A stretch of DNA of 30,513 bases from an uncultured Desulfovibrio sp. (lineage in GTDB: Bacteria > Desulfobacterota > Desulfovibrionia > Desulfovibrionales > Desulfovibrionaceae). Each line of letters opens with the position of its first letter. Position 1 is the first letter of the stretch. Below the pieces are notes generated by a model that saw nothing but the letters and a program-made list of their open reading frames with translations, was not told the origin of the DNA and ran no database searches. The stretch spans positions 1 through 30,513 of the forward strand of contig NZ_CASDOY010000025.1 of assembly GCF_949282365.1 (NCBI RefSeq), given 5' to 3'. Shown piece by piece: positions 16,572-25,144 of this stretch. A program made the translations under genes and the position numbers.

Positions 16572-17945
16572 ATGGACAGCAAGATCCGGCAGATCCACAT
16601 GGTGGGCATCGGCGGCGCGGGCATGAGCGGCATCGCCGAGGTGCTGCTCAACCTGGGCTATGACATTTCTGGATCGGACATGAGCGATTCCGCTGTGGTC
16701 AAGCATCTGCGCAGCCTTGGGGCCCGCATCGCCGTGGGCCATGACGCCGGGAACGTGGGCAACGTGCAGGTGCTGGTCAAATCCACGGCCATCGCCGAGG
16801 ACAATCCCGAAGTGGTGGAAGCGCGCCGCCGCAACATCGCCATCATCCCCCGTGCCGAGATGCTGGCCGAGCTGATGCGCCTGCGTCAGGGCGTGGCCAT
16901 CGCCGGCACGCACGGCAAGACCACCACTACGTCCCTGACGGCTTCCATCTTCGATACGGCCGGTCTGGACCCCACGGTCATTATCGGCGGCCGCCTCAAC
17001 GTCTACGGCACCAATGCCCATCTGGGCCACGGCCACTACCTCATCGCCGAGGCAGACGAATCCGACGGCTCCTTCCTCTGCCTGTTCCCCATCATCAACG
17101 TGGTCACCAACGTGGACGAGGACCATCTGGACCATTACGGCACCCGGCAGGCCATCGACGAGGCCTTCGTGCAGTTCATGAACAAGGTCCCCTTCTACGG
17201 CCTCAACGTGGTCTGCGGCGATGATGCCGGCGTGCGCGCCCTGCTGCCGCGCGTCAAACGCCCGGTGCTGACCTACGGTTTTGCCGCCGACAACCAGCTG
17301 CGCGCCGTCCTGCTGGAATCGGGCATGGTCAGCCGCTTCGAGGTCTGGCGCGGCGATGAGGATCTGGGCGAGGTCAGGCTGCCCCACCCCGGGCGCCACA
17401 ACATCCTCAATGCCCTGGCGGCCATCGGGGCGGCCATGGCGGCCGACATCCCCTTTGCCCGCTGCGTGGAGGGGCTGTCCACCTTCCGGGGCGTGGGACG
17501 CCGCTTCGAATTCAAGGGCGAGCGCGGCGGTGTGACCGTGGTGGACGATTACGGACACCATCCGGCCGAGATCGCGGCCACCCTGGCCACGGCCCGTCAG
17601 GTCTTCCCGGGCCGCCGTCTGGTGGTGGCCTTCCAGCCGCATCGCTTCAGCCGTACCCAGGCCCACTTCGGCGAATTCTGCAAGGTCTTCGATGTGGCGG
17701 ACCAGTTGGTGCTGACTGAGATCTACGCCGCGTCCGAAAAGCCCATCCCCGGCGTTTCCGGCGAGAGCCTGGCCCAGGGCATGCGGCAGGTCTCCGAGAC
17801 GCCGGTCACCTATTTCCAGACCATCGACGCCATGATCAAGGGGCTGGACGGCATCCTGCAGCCCGGTGACGTGCTGCTGACCCTGGGGGCCGGTACCATC
17901 ACTCGTGTGGGGCCCGCCTGGCTGGAGGGCGGCAGGGATGCGTGA
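16572..17945 (+). CDS. murC: UDP-MurNAc:L-Ala ligase MurC
   Basis: First amino-acid ligase of the pathway, adding L-Ala to UDP-MurNAc. 457 residues. ATG 16572 is chosen for the purine-rich GAGAGAGA upstream and the fit to the family start (IRQIHMVGIGGAGMSGIAEV); an in-frame upstream ATG at 16524 adds 16 residues that do not fit. Seen: GSDMSDSAVVKHL, P-loop G112-T-H-G-K-T, EADESDGSFL, TNVDEDHLDHYG, VDDYGHHPAEI and FQPHRFSRTQ. It overlaps murB by 8 bp. Confidence 0.96.
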   Translation: MDSKIRQIHMVGIGGAGMSGIAEVLLNLGYDISGSDMSDSAVVKHLRSLGARIAVGHDAGNVGNVQVLVKSTAIAEDNPEVVEARRRNIAIIPRAEMLAELMRLRQGVAIAGTHGKTTTTSLTASIFDTAGLDPTVIIGGRLNVYGTNAHLGHGHYLIAEADESDGSFLCLFPIINVVTNVDEDHLDHYGTRQAIDEAFVQFMNKVPFYGLNVVCGDDAGVRALLPRVKRPVLTYGFAADNQLRAVLLESGMVSRFEVWRGDEDLGEVRLPHPGRHNILNALAAIGAAMAADIPFARCVEGLSTFRGVGRRFEFKGERGGVTVVDDYGHHPAEIAATLATARQVFPGRRLVVAFQPHRFSRTQAHFGEFCKVFDVADQLVLTEIYAASEKPIPGVSGESLAQGMRQVSETPVTYFQTIDAMIKGLDGILQPGDVLLTLGAGTITRVGPAWLEGGRDA

Positions 17946-18828
17946 GATCCTTTCCCCCTCGCTGGCGGAGCGCACGTCACTGCATCTCGGCGGCCGGGCC
18001 CTGGCGGAACTGGTCCTGGAGCATGCCGGGGACTATCCGCTGCTGGAGGAACGGTTGCGGCAGCTGGGAGGCAGTCCGTTCATCATTGGCGCGGGCACGA
18101 ATCTGCTTGCCCGTGACGGTGAATTACCAGTCGTGCTGATCCGTTCTGCAATCGGGACAGGTCCCGAGATCGTGAGCGAGTCCGCCACACGGGCCCGGGT
18201 GCGCGCCGGTGCCGCTATCCCCCTGCCGCGCCTGCTCGGATTCTGCTCCCGGCACGGCCTCGGCGGGCTGGAAGGCCTGGTGGGCATCCCCGGCAGCGTC
18301 GGGGGAGCGGTGGCCATGAACGCGGGCTCCTACGGCTGCGAGACGTGCAGGCATCTTGTTGAGATCACAGCCATTGTTGACGGCCGCGTGCAGACCTTCC
18401 CGGCGGGGAAACTGCAATACGGTTATAGAAGCCTGCTGGTGGACGGCAAAAAAAGCGGATTTCTTGTGCTTGAAGCCATATTTGACTTGACCAAGACTGA
18501 CAGGAATGGCATTTCTAAACTCATGCATCGCAACATTTGCGAGAAAAAGTCTAAACAACCTGTGACTGCATGGAGCGCGGGCTGCGTGTTCAAAAACCCG
18601 GCCCCGGACAAGCCCGCCGGCATCCTCTTGGACAAGGCCGGCTTTCGCGGCAGGCGGCTCGGCGGGATGGCTTTTTCTGCCATGCATGCCAATTTTTTGA
18701 TAAATGAAGGAAATGGCAGCGCCACGGCCGCTTTTGAGCTGATGGAAAAAGCGCGGCAGGGCGTGCTGGAGCAGTTCGGCATCGCACTGGAAACGGAAGT
18801 CAGGATCGTGCCGTGTCCTTCTCGCTGA
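17938..18828 (+). CDS. murB: UDP-N-acetylenolpyruvoylglucosamine reductase MurB
   Basis: FAD- and NADPH-dependent enzyme making UDP-MurNAc. 296 residues, the short type lacking the E. coli insert. ATG 17938 overlaps the murC stop and has GGAGGGCGGCAGGG before it. Seen: FAD-binding FIIGAGTNLLA, GGLEGLVGIPGSVGGAVAMN, LQYGYRSLL, then SAGCVFKNP with C216 where many MurB proteins have the catalytic Ser, AMHANFLIN, and ETEVRIV with the catalytic Glu region. The stretch from about 18,400 to 18,580 is distinctly richer in A and T than the rest of the operon. It overlaps ftsQ by 16 bp. Confidence 0.94.
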   Translation: MREILSPSLAERTSLHLGGRALAELVLEHAGDYPLLEERLRQLGGSPFIIGAGTNLLARDGELPVVLIRSAIGTGPEIVSESATRARVRAGAAIPLPRLLGFCSRHGLGGLEGLVGIPGSVGGAVAMNAGSYGCETCRHLVEITAIVDGRVQTFPAGKLQYGYRSLLVDGKKSGFLVLEAIFDLTKTDRNGISKLMHRNICEKKSKQPVTAWSAGCVFKNPAPDKPAGILLDKAGFRGRRLGGMAFSAMHANFLINEGNGSATAAFELMEKARQGVLEQFGIALETEVRIVPCPSR

Positions 18829-19721
18829 AAAAAAATCGTCGCAATACACGCTCTTACAGCGGCAGTACGACGGCTGCTCCCAGCCGCGGCACTACCGCCC
18901 GTGCCAATACCAGGAACCGCAGCAAACCGTCCCGGGAAAAAAAGCCCTTCGGCCTCTGGAGCAAGCTGCAGGGCGGGCATGTGCAGCGATTTTTCGGCAT
19001 CCTGCTGCTGCTGGCGGTGCTGGCCGGCGTGGTGGCGGGCGTGTGCGCCGGGTCCATCTGGCTGTACGGCAAGGCCACGACCAGTGACTTTTTTGCCACG
19101 CGCCACATCGATGTGGCTGGCAACGTGCGGCTGTCGCGGGACATGGTGCTGCAATACGGCGGCCTGAAGGAAGGGGAAAATTCCCTGGCGGTCAGCATCG
19201 CGGAAGTGGAGCGCCGCCTGCGGGCCACCCCCTGGGTGGAGGAGGTCTCCGTCAAACGTCTGCTGCCGGACCGCTTCGTCATCAAGATCACGGAGCGCAT
19301 GCCCACGTTCTGGGTCCACAAGGGCGGCGTGCTCTATTATGCCAATGACCGCGGCGAGGCCATCGCGCCGGTGGAGAGCCGGAACTTCCTCTCCCTGCCG
19401 ACCCTGACGGTGGAAACGGGGGCCGAGGACGATGTGGCCTATCTGCCCCGCTTCATGAAGGACCTGCATGCGGGCAGCCTGCCGGTGGAAGCGGGAGCCA
19501 TCGCTTCGATCACGGTGAGCCCCGCCCGGGGCATTGAGATTTATCTGGAAGACCGCGAGATGCGGCTTTCCATCGCGACAGATGACTGGGCCGGTAATCT
19601 TGCCCGGATTGGTCTGACGCTGGGGGATCTGGCACGCAGGCACGAGCTGAAGAACGTGCGCGAGGTGCGTTCGGTCAATGGCAGTGTCTGGGTGACGCTC
19701 AGCCAGTCCATGCGTGGATGA
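18813..19721 (+). CDS. ftsQ: Cell division protein FtsQ (POTRA domain)
   Basis: 302-residue bitopic divisome protein. A long basic cytoplasmic tail (about 55 residues, Arg/Ser/Thr-rich), one transmembrane segment (about 58-84), then a POTRA domain (about 96-165: HIDVAGNVRLSRDMVLQYGG ... TPWVEEVSVKRLLPDRFVIK) and the FtsQ beta domain. In known systems it holds FtsB and FtsL in the periplasm. GTG 18813 is used; AGGAT lies upstream, within murB. It is assigned by domain order and its position between murB and ftsA. Confidence 0.92.
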   Translation: MSFSLKKNRRNTRSYSGSTTAAPSRGTTARANTRNRSKPSREKKPFGLWSKLQGGHVQRFFGILLLLAVLAGVVAGVCAGSIWLYGKATTSDFFATRHIDVAGNVRLSRDMVLQYGGLKEGENSLAVSIAEVERRLRATPWVEEVSVKRLLPDRFVIKITERMPTFWVHKGGVLYYANDRGEAIAPVESRNFLSLPTLTVETGAEDDVAYLPRFMKDLHAGSLPVEAGAIASITVSPARGIEIYLEDREMRLSIATDDWAGNLARIGLTLGDLARRHELKNVREVRSVNGSVWVTLSQSMRG

Positions 19722-19740
19722 TGCTTGGTGAGGAGTAACT

Positions 19741-20973
19741 ATGGCGGATCTCATTGTTGGCCTTGATATCGGCACCACCAAGGTGTGCGCGGTAGTGGGC
19801 GAGATGGCGGAAAACGGCCTGGTGGACGTCGTCGGCATCGGCACCCGTCCTTCCCACGGCATGCGCAAGGGCGTGGTGGTGAACATCGAACAGACCGTAC
19901 AGTCCATTCGCGGCGCTATCGAGGATGCCGAACTCATGGCCGGCTGCGAGATCAACTCGGTCTATGTGGGGATCGCCGGCGGGCATATCGCCGGTATCAA
20001 CAGCCACGGTGTCATCGCCGTCAAAGGGGGCGAGGTGGGGCAGCGCGATGTGGAACGCGCGCTTGACGCCGCCCGTGCCGTGGCCATCCCGGCCGACCGC
20101 GAAGTCATCCATATCCTGCCGCAGGAATACATCGTCGATAACCAGCGCGGGATCGCGGACCCCTTGGGCATGGCGGGCGTGCGCCTTGAAGTGCGGGTGC
20201 ATATCGTGACCGGTGCCGTGACTTCGGCCCAGAACATCGTGCGCTCCTGTCACCGCAGCCAGCTGGAGGTCTCGGACATCGCCCTGGAATCCCTGGCCTC
20301 GGCCAAGGCCGTGCTGACGAGCGAAGAACGCGAGCTGGGCGTCGCCCTGGTGGACATCGGCGGCGGCACCACGGATATCGCCATTTTCGTCAATGACTCC
20401 ATCAAGCATACTCATGTGCTGGCGCTGGGCGGCCAGAACCTGACCAACGACATCGCCTTTGGCCTGCGTACGCCCATCGCGGCGGCCGAACGCATCAAGC
20501 TCAAATACGGCTGCGCCCTCACCGACATGGTGCGGCATGACGAGTTCATCGAAGTCCCCACTGTGGGCGGACGCGATCCCAGCCGCATCTCCCGCCAGAT
20601 CCTGGCGGAGATCTGCGAGCCCCGCATGGAAGAGATCCTGTGCCTTGTGAACCGTACCCTGGAAGATTCCGGTTACAAGGCCTATCTGGGGGCGGGCGTG
20701 GTGCTGACCGGCGGCACGGCCCTGATCGAAGGCTGCCAGGAGCTGGGCAGCCAGATCTTCAATCTGCCCACGCGCATCGGCTATCCCCGCAATGTGGGCG
20801 GCCTGAAGGATGTGGTGAACAGTCCCAAGTTCTCCACGGCGGTGGGTCTGCTGCGCTACGGCGCGGAAAAGGAAGTTTCCGGCCAGAAGAAATTTACCCC
20901 CACACACAGCGAGAGCGGCATCTTTGAGGGGCTGCTGGCGCGCATGAAAAAGTGGTTTTCCGATATTTCCTAA
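19741..20973 (+). CDS. ftsA: Cell division actin homologue FtsA
   Basis: Actin-fold ATPase that ties FtsZ filaments to the membrane. 410 residues. Seen: phosphate 1 loop VGLDIGTTKVCAVVGE, phosphate 2 loop LVDIGGGTTDIAIF, and VVLTGGTALIEGC near the adenosine site. The FtsA-specific 1C domain follows residue 80. The last 15 residues, GLLARMKKWFSDIS, form the amphipathic membrane-targeting helix expected of FtsA. GAGGAG lies 6 bases before ATG 19741. Confidence 0.97.
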   Translation: MADLIVGLDIGTTKVCAVVGEMAENGLVDVVGIGTRPSHGMRKGVVVNIEQTVQSIRGAIEDAELMAGCEINSVYVGIAGGHIAGINSHGVIAVKGGEVGQRDVERALDAARAVAIPADREVIHILPQEYIVDNQRGIADPLGMAGVRLEVRVHIVTGAVTSAQNIVRSCHRSQLEVSDIALESLASAKAVLTSEERELGVALVDIGGGTTDIAIFVNDSIKHTHVLALGGQNLTNDIAFGLRTPIAAAERIKLKYGCALTDMVRHDEFIEVPTVGGRDPSRISRQILAEICEPRMEEILCLVNRTLEDSGYKAYLGAGVVLTGGTALIEGCQELGSQIFNLPTRIGYPRNVGGLKDVVNSPKFSTAVGLLRYGAEKEVSGQKKFTPTHSESGIFEGLLARMKKWFSDIS

Positions 20974-21015
20974 AAAACGAAGCGGGCAGCTTTAGTACAT
21001 AGAGGAGAGGGAACT

Positions 21016-22344
21016 ATGTCACAGTCCATTGTTGACGATATCGATATCACGCTGGGCAACAATGCCAAACTCAAGGTCATCGGCGTTGGTGGCGGCGGCG
21101 GCAATGCCGTGCAGAACATGATCGCTTCCGGCCTGCAGGGCGTGCAGTTCATCTGCGCCAATACCGATATGCAGGCCCTGAGCAAGAACAATGCTCCGGT
21201 CAAGATCCAGCTGGGCGAAAAGCTCACCAAGGGCCTTGGTGCCGGCGCCAATCCCGCCATCGGCCGCGAGGCGGCCCTGGAAAGCGTCAACGCCATCCGC
21301 GAGGCCATCGGCGATGCCGACATGGTCTTCGTGACCGCCGGCATGGGCGGTGGCACGGGCACGGGCGCCGCGCCCGTGGTGGCCCAGACCGCCAAGGAGA
21401 TGGGCGCCCTGACCGTGGGCGTGGTGACCAAACCCTTTTCCTTTGAAGGCAGCCGCCGCAAACGCTTTGCCGAAGAAGGGCTGGAAGAGTTCAAGCAGCA
21501 TGTGGACTGCCTGATCACCATCCCCAACGACCGCCTGCTGGCCTTCGCGCCCAAGAAAACGCCGTTCTCCGCCATGCTGCAGAAAGCCAATGACGTGCTG
21601 TTCTACGCCGTCAAGGGCATTTCCGACGTGATCCTGGCCGACGGCATGATCAACCTCGACTTTGCCGACGTGCGCACCACCATGTCCGAGGCCGGCATGG
21701 CCCTGATGGGTACCGGCGTGGCCGCCGGCGAAAACCGCGCCCGCGAGGCCGCCCAGCGCGCCATCAACAGCCCCCTGCTGGAAGACGTCTCGCTGGAAAG
21801 CGCCAAGGCCGTGCTCTACAACATCACGGCGTCCATGGACATCTCCACCGACGAGATCGCCGAGATCGGCGACATCATCGCCGACGCCACGCCCGAAGAT
21901 ACCAACATCATCTTTGGCGTGGTCTATGACGACACCATCGGCGACGAACTGCGCCTGACCGTCATCGCCACGGGCATCGACCCCAGCGCCACGGTGGTGC
22001 AGCCCGTGTCCGAACCGGTGAAGAACAATGTGACCAAATTCCCCGGCGCGCAGGCTGCTTCGGCCGCCCGCACCATGGAAGCGCCGCAGGCTCCGGCCTA
22101 CGAACAGCCCCGTCCACGTCCCGTGCGCCAGCGCGGCGACTGGATTCCGCCGAACTCCTATCCCCAGGGCGGTTACGGTCCCTATGTCCAGGACCAGTTC
22201 GAAAAACCGACCTACCTGCGTACGGGAGCCCAGCTGGGGCAGCAGTCCATGACCCGCCGGCCGCACAACCCCGGTCATGAGGACTTCACCTACAGCGAGG
22301 AAGATTTCGAGATTCCCACGTTCATCCGCACCCAGGCCGACTAG
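21016..22344 (+). CDS. ftsZ: Cell division tubulin homologue FtsZ
   Basis: GTPase that forms the Z ring. 442 residues. Seen: GVGGGGGNAVQNMI at the N-terminal nucleotide-binding loop, the tubulin signature GGGTGTGAAPVVAQ near residue 110, and NDRLLAFAPKKTPF. After about residue 320 there is a Pro/Gln/Arg-rich linker and the conserved C-terminal peptide FEIPTFIRTQAD (431-442) that binds FtsA. A related motif, FEKPTYLRTGA, occurs earlier at 395-405. A strong AGGAGAGGG lies before ATG 21016. It is the last gene of the dcw operon. Confidence 0.98.
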   Translation: MSQSIVDDIDITLGNNAKLKVIGVGGGGGNAVQNMIASGLQGVQFICANTDMQALSKNNAPVKIQLGEKLTKGLGAGANPAIGREAALESVNAIREAIGDADMVFVTAGMGGGTGTGAAPVVAQTAKEMGALTVGVVTKPFSFEGSRRKRFAEEGLEEFKQHVDCLITIPNDRLLAFAPKKTPFSAMLQKANDVLFYAVKGISDVILADGMINLDFADVRTTMSEAGMALMGTGVAAGENRAREAAQRAINSPLLEDVSLESAKAVLYNITASMDISTDEIAEIGDIIADATPEDTNIIFGVVYDDTIGDELRLTVIATGIDPSATVVQPVSEPVKNNVTKFPGAQAASAARTMEAPQAPAYEQPRPRPVRQRGDWIPPNSYPQGGYGPYVQDQFEKPTYLRTGAQLGQQSMTRRPHNPGHEDFTYSEEDFEIPTFIRTQAD

Positions 22345-22381
22345 GCCGTGCGGGAGCGGCCGTGGCCGCGAACGCCACCAG

Positions 22382-22440
22382 ATTTCAGGGCTCTCCTCTT
22401 CGGCCCTGAAATGCCCGCCGGGAGGCCCATGTGGGCCTCC
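22382..22440 (+). terminator. Two hairpins after ftsZ
   Basis: A 10-bp stem ATTTCAGGGC/GCCCTGAAAT (22382-22391 with 22403-22412) and a 9-bp stem GGAGGCCCA/TGGGCCTCC (22421-22429 with 22432-22440). Neither has a good T run, so they may stabilise the mRNA end or act with the next terminator. Confidence 0.5.
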
Positions 22441-22454
22441 CTTGTGCCGTTGAC

Positions 22455-22487
22455 AAAACGCCCGCAAGCCGGTCTTGCGGGCGTTTT
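22455..22487 (+). terminator. Rho-independent terminator of the dcw operon
   Basis: A perfect 14-bp stem, AAAACGCCCGCAAG (22455-22468) with CTTGCGGGCGTTTT (22474-22487), and a 5-nt loop. The A and T ends let it work in both directions. It follows ftsZ by about 110 bp. Confidence 0.9.
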
Positions 22488-22864
22488 CGCGATCGGGAGA
22501 CGGTGCGCTTCCTAGGGGATCGTTCCAGGGCGGAGCCAAGGCACGACGTAGGCCCGTTGCCGCAGGACACTGGCAGACTGGGCCGGGCGCATCGCCTGTT
22601 GCCCGGGGTGCCCGCCCGGCTTGCGTCCGCGTCCCCACGCGGGCACGGCAGGGCAGCCGTCGCCGTATCCCTCTGCCCGATGACCGGGACTGCCGGGCAG
22701 CGGCGGGATTTCGCAGCCTGTCCCGAAAGACCGCCGGTGGCAGGGCAGTCAGGCCGAGGACCGCGCCGTCCGTGTCAGCCTGTACCGTCGGCCGACACTG
22801 CGGTCGCGCGGGCGTAGGCTCCCCGGCTTGTGCCGCAGTTCGTCCCGGGCGGCGGGCAGGGCGC
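22488..22864. other. Gene-free GC-rich stretch between ftsZ and trmO
   Basis: No reading frame here looks like a protein. The only structure seen is scattered GC inverted repeats, such as GTGCCCGC pairing with GCGGGCAC between about 22,608 and 22,656. The two flanking genes converge here. Confidence 0.6.
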
Positions 22865-23287
22865 TTACAGGCCTGCACCGCTGTCCAGATCGGGCGAATG
22901 GGGCTTGATGTCCAGCAGGGGCGTGCCGTCCAGCATGTCCACATGATCCACATACAGGAAGTTCCCTTCACGGCGCAGCAGCGGCACGAGGCTCATGCCG
23001 ATACCATTGGGGCGGCAGGGGGCGCGGGTGGTGAAGACGCCGCGCTCGTGGTCCTGTCCGTGCGGGATGACTTTCAGCCGCACCTCTTTTGTCTGATGAA
23101 AGACGAACAGGAGCCATATGCGGCTGTAATTTTCCAGTTCTTCAAGGCCTTCCACGAATGGGGGAAAGATCTCCACCCGACCGGTGCAGCCCACGGCATG
23201 GATGGGCTGGCGGGGCGTGCGCGCCGGATCGGTATGTGGTGTGCGGATGATGCCGATGGGCCGGAAGCTGAAAACGGATGACGGCAT
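22865..23287 (-). CDS. trmO: TrmO-like tRNA N6-threonylcarbamoyladenosine methyltransferase (TsaA family)
   Basis: 140-residue beta-barrel methyltransferase of the TsaA/TrmO family, which methylates t6A37 in some tRNAs using SAM. Seen in order: FRPIGIIRTPH at the start, GCTGRVEIFPPFVEGLEELE, SRIWLLFVFHQ, HERGVFTTRAPCRPNGIGMS and DMLDGTPLLDIKPHSPDLDS. ATG 23287 is chosen because GGGAGG lies just upstream and the family motif starts at once; the frame stays open far upstream but the extra residues look non-coding. It is shorter than E. coli TrmO and lacks its C-terminal domain. No clear promoter is seen. Confidence 0.88.
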   Translation of the reverse strand: MPSSVFSFRPIGIIRTPHTDPARTPRQPIHAVGCTGRVEIFPPFVEGLEELENYSRIWLLFVFHQTKEVRLKVIPHGQDHERGVFTTRAPCRPNGIGMSLVPLLRREGNFLYVDHVDMLDGTPLLDIKPHSPDLDSGAGL

Positions 23288-23789
23288 GGGGCCTCCCTGG
23301 GAACCTCTGTCCGGGTGAGAGCTGCGGCCGGAGCATGGGCAGCCGTTGCCGCCCGCGATGCGCCGTGTGTGCCATCCGCACCTCCGGGATGGCACGATGG
23401 TGATGTCGCACGCAGCGCGTGTGTCTGTCCTGCTGCATCCCGCGCGGAGAAAAACGTCGAGCCGGATCGGGAAAGGCGTCCGCCCAGGGGGTGTCCACCC
23501 GACTGCAGTTTGTTTGGGGAAAGGGAAAGCCCTCATCGCTGCTGCGATGCCCGTAACTTCCTCCGTCGCAACGGGTACGGCCTGAAGCCGCCATCCGGGC
23601 GCTGCCCGCGCGAGAGGGGTTTTCTTTCTCCCCAAGCCCTCATCCTTTCCCCCTGCACGCTTTTTCTGAGGGGCGCGGGAGCGTGCGGCAAGCATGCTCC
23701 ACCGGCTATGTGTTTCAATATTTTCTATTTATTTCATCATGTTATTAGAATGTTCCACAGAAATGTGACCTCGCTAACGTGTCGTACGT
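23288..23789. other. Gene-free stretch with an AT-rich island
   Basis: No convincing gene. The minus-strand frame continuing trmO upstream to about 23,695 is Arg/Pro/Cys-rich and without family-like motifs. An AT-rich patch at 23,709-23,755 stands out from the GC-rich surroundings. The right part would be the 3' end of the cupin transcript. Confidence 0.5.
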
Positions 23790-24149
23790 CTAGGAGAGCG
23801 ACAGTCCAGCGTCCGTCTGCGGGATCAGTTCCGGCGCATGGATGGCCAGCCAGACGCAAGGCTTGCTGGTCTCCAGCACCCGGTGGCGCACATGCCGGGG
23901 CAGCAGCAGGCACTGGCCGCGTTGCAGCGCCACTTCGCGGCCGTCGGCAAAACCCAGCCGGGCACTGCCTTCCAGCAGCAGGACCCATTCGTCTTTTTCC
24001 TGATCGTACCACTGGCCTTCGGGCGTCACATGTCCCCAGGAGACGATGCGTTCCACCAGCAGCCCGTCAGGCGAGGCGAGCAGGGGAGTGAAATCTTCCG
24101 GGGCCTCGGGCTGTCTGACCTGTTCCGGTATCATGAGCAAGGAATCCAT
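23790..24149 (-). CDS. Small cupin-domain protein
   Basis: 119-residue single-domain cupin. ATG 24149 is chosen for AGGAG 7 bases upstream; longer readings upstream are Arg/Ser-rich and lack a ribosome binding site. The barrel is visible as WYDQEKDEWVLLLEGSARLG (cupin motif 1, with a Glu ligand) and QCLLLPRHVRHRVLETSKP (motif 2, with His ligands). Substrate is unknown; proteins of this size act as sensors, isomerases or dioxygenase-like enzymes. It stands alone on the minus strand. Confidence 0.8.
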   Translation of the reverse strand: MDSLLMIPEQVRQPEAPEDFTPLLASPDGLLVERIVSWGHVTPEGQWYDQEKDEWVLLLEGSARLGFADGREVALQRGQCLLLPRHVRHRVLETSKPCVWLAIHAPELIPQTDAGLSLS

Positions 24150-24544
24150 AGTGATCTCCTGAGCGGCCCTGGAACGGGAGCGGCGGCACTGTCCGGCCCG
24201 CAGACCGTCGGGTGGGGGCAAGACCGTCTTCTTCCGGCTCGCGGTGGACCGGAGGGCCGGGAGCGCGTGGAGAAGCGTCGTGAACATGGGAAGGGACATG
24301 CCTTCAGCGTCTGCCATCCACGGGCGGGAAGAGCGGAAGCCGGATCAGGCTTCGTCCTGTCCAAGACGGGTTGCCCGCGTCGGGGCAGAGCGGATAGCCA
24401 TGCTCTCCTTGAAGGGACGTCCTCCGCCTGTTGCAGTGTGTGTGCGAGAGCGGTCCGTCGTAGCGGTTCGCTGCGACGGGAGCCGCACGGCTCCGCCGGC
24501 CTACGTTCGCGGGGGCCGTTACGCCGGGGGCGCCCGCTGCAGGC
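24150..24544. other. Gene-free stretch with two strong hairpins
   Basis: No gene is supported. CCGTCGTAGCG (24455-24465) pairs with CGCTGCGACGG (24469-24479) around a 3-nt loop, with one T-G pair, directly followed by GGAGCCG/CGGCTCC (24479-24494). These lie about 50-90 bp past the stop of the minus-strand LprI-like gene and may end its mRNA, although there is no T run. Confidence 0.5.
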
Positions 24545-25084
24545 TTAGTCCAGCCCCATCGACTTCATGCCGGAATTGAACAGGGATTCCACACTATTGC
24601 CGAAATCCGACAGGCCGCGTTCGATATTTTCCATGGTACCGGGCTGGCGGGGAGGCTTTTTGTCCAGCGAGGGATCGAACTGTTCCAGGTCGTGGATGCG
24701 CCGGCGCAGCTGCTCGATCTCGAACCAGCCCAGGCGGTCCACGACGCGCTTGCTGTCAGGATGGTTCTCCGCCAGAGGGCGCATGCTGGCGGTGTAGGCC
24801 AGCCAGCTGTACTGGCTTTCTTCCAGCGCTGCCAGACAGGCCGCGCTGCGTTTTTCCGCCTCCGGGCCGGAGAACTTTTTGCAGAGGCCCTGCGCGGCCT
24901 GATAGCGGGTATCCAGCTTCTTTTGCCAGTAGGCACGCTCCAGATCCAGACACGGCTTCTGATCGCCACTGTTCCGGTGTTTTTTCATGCAAGCTTCAAA
25001 TCCCGGGGCATGCTCCGCCGCCACAGCGGGGACGGCCAGCAGCAGGGCGGCCAGCAGCGCCAGGGAGAGGGATCGTGGGGACAT
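24545..25084 (-). CDS. Secreted LprI/DUF1311-like protein
   Basis: 179 residues with a signal peptide (SLALLAALLLAVPAVAA, likely cut after AVAA near residue 24). The mature part has the Cys-spaced pattern of the lysozyme-inhibitor LprI N-terminal (DUF1311) family: FEACMKKH, PCLDLERAYWQKKLDTRYQA, CKKF, then RSAACLAALEESQYSWLAYT. Family members are periplasmic and some inhibit lysozyme; the function here is not shown. The C-terminal 60 residues are not part of that domain. ATG 25084 is chosen for AAGGAG 5 bases upstream; a GTG two codons earlier is the alternative. Confidence 0.75.
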   Translation of the reverse strand: MSPRSLSLALLAALLLAVPAVAAEHAPGFEACMKKHRNSGDQKPCLDLERAYWQKKLDTRYQAAQGLCKKFSGPEAEKRSAACLAALEESQYSWLAYTASMRPLAENHPDSKRVVDRLGWFEIEQLRRRIHDLEQFDPSLDKKPPRQPGTMENIERGLSDFGNSVESLFNSGMKSMGLD

Positions 25085-25110
25085 GGGCACTCCTTGCGAT
25101 AAGTAGGACC

Positions 25111-25139
25111 AGCATACGTCAGGCGGGGCTTTCTGTCAG
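25111..25139 (-). promoter_or_regulatory. Sigma70-type promoter of the LprI-like gene
   Basis: On the minus strand CTGACA (25134-25139), a 17-bp spacer, then TATGCT (25111-25116). It sits between the stop of the MATE gene and the LprI-like start, so the two genes need not share a transcript. Confidence 0.55.
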
Positions 25140-25144
25140 CACTC

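Noticed and set aside
22490..22864. Small genes after the ftsZ terminator
   Set aside because: The open frames overlap on both strands, lack ribosome binding sites and have compositions typical of random GC-rich DNA.
23288..23695. Possible N-terminal extension of trmO
   Set aside because: The extra 136 residues are rich in Arg, Pro and Cys with no motif, and GGGAGG directly precedes the family-like start at 23287.
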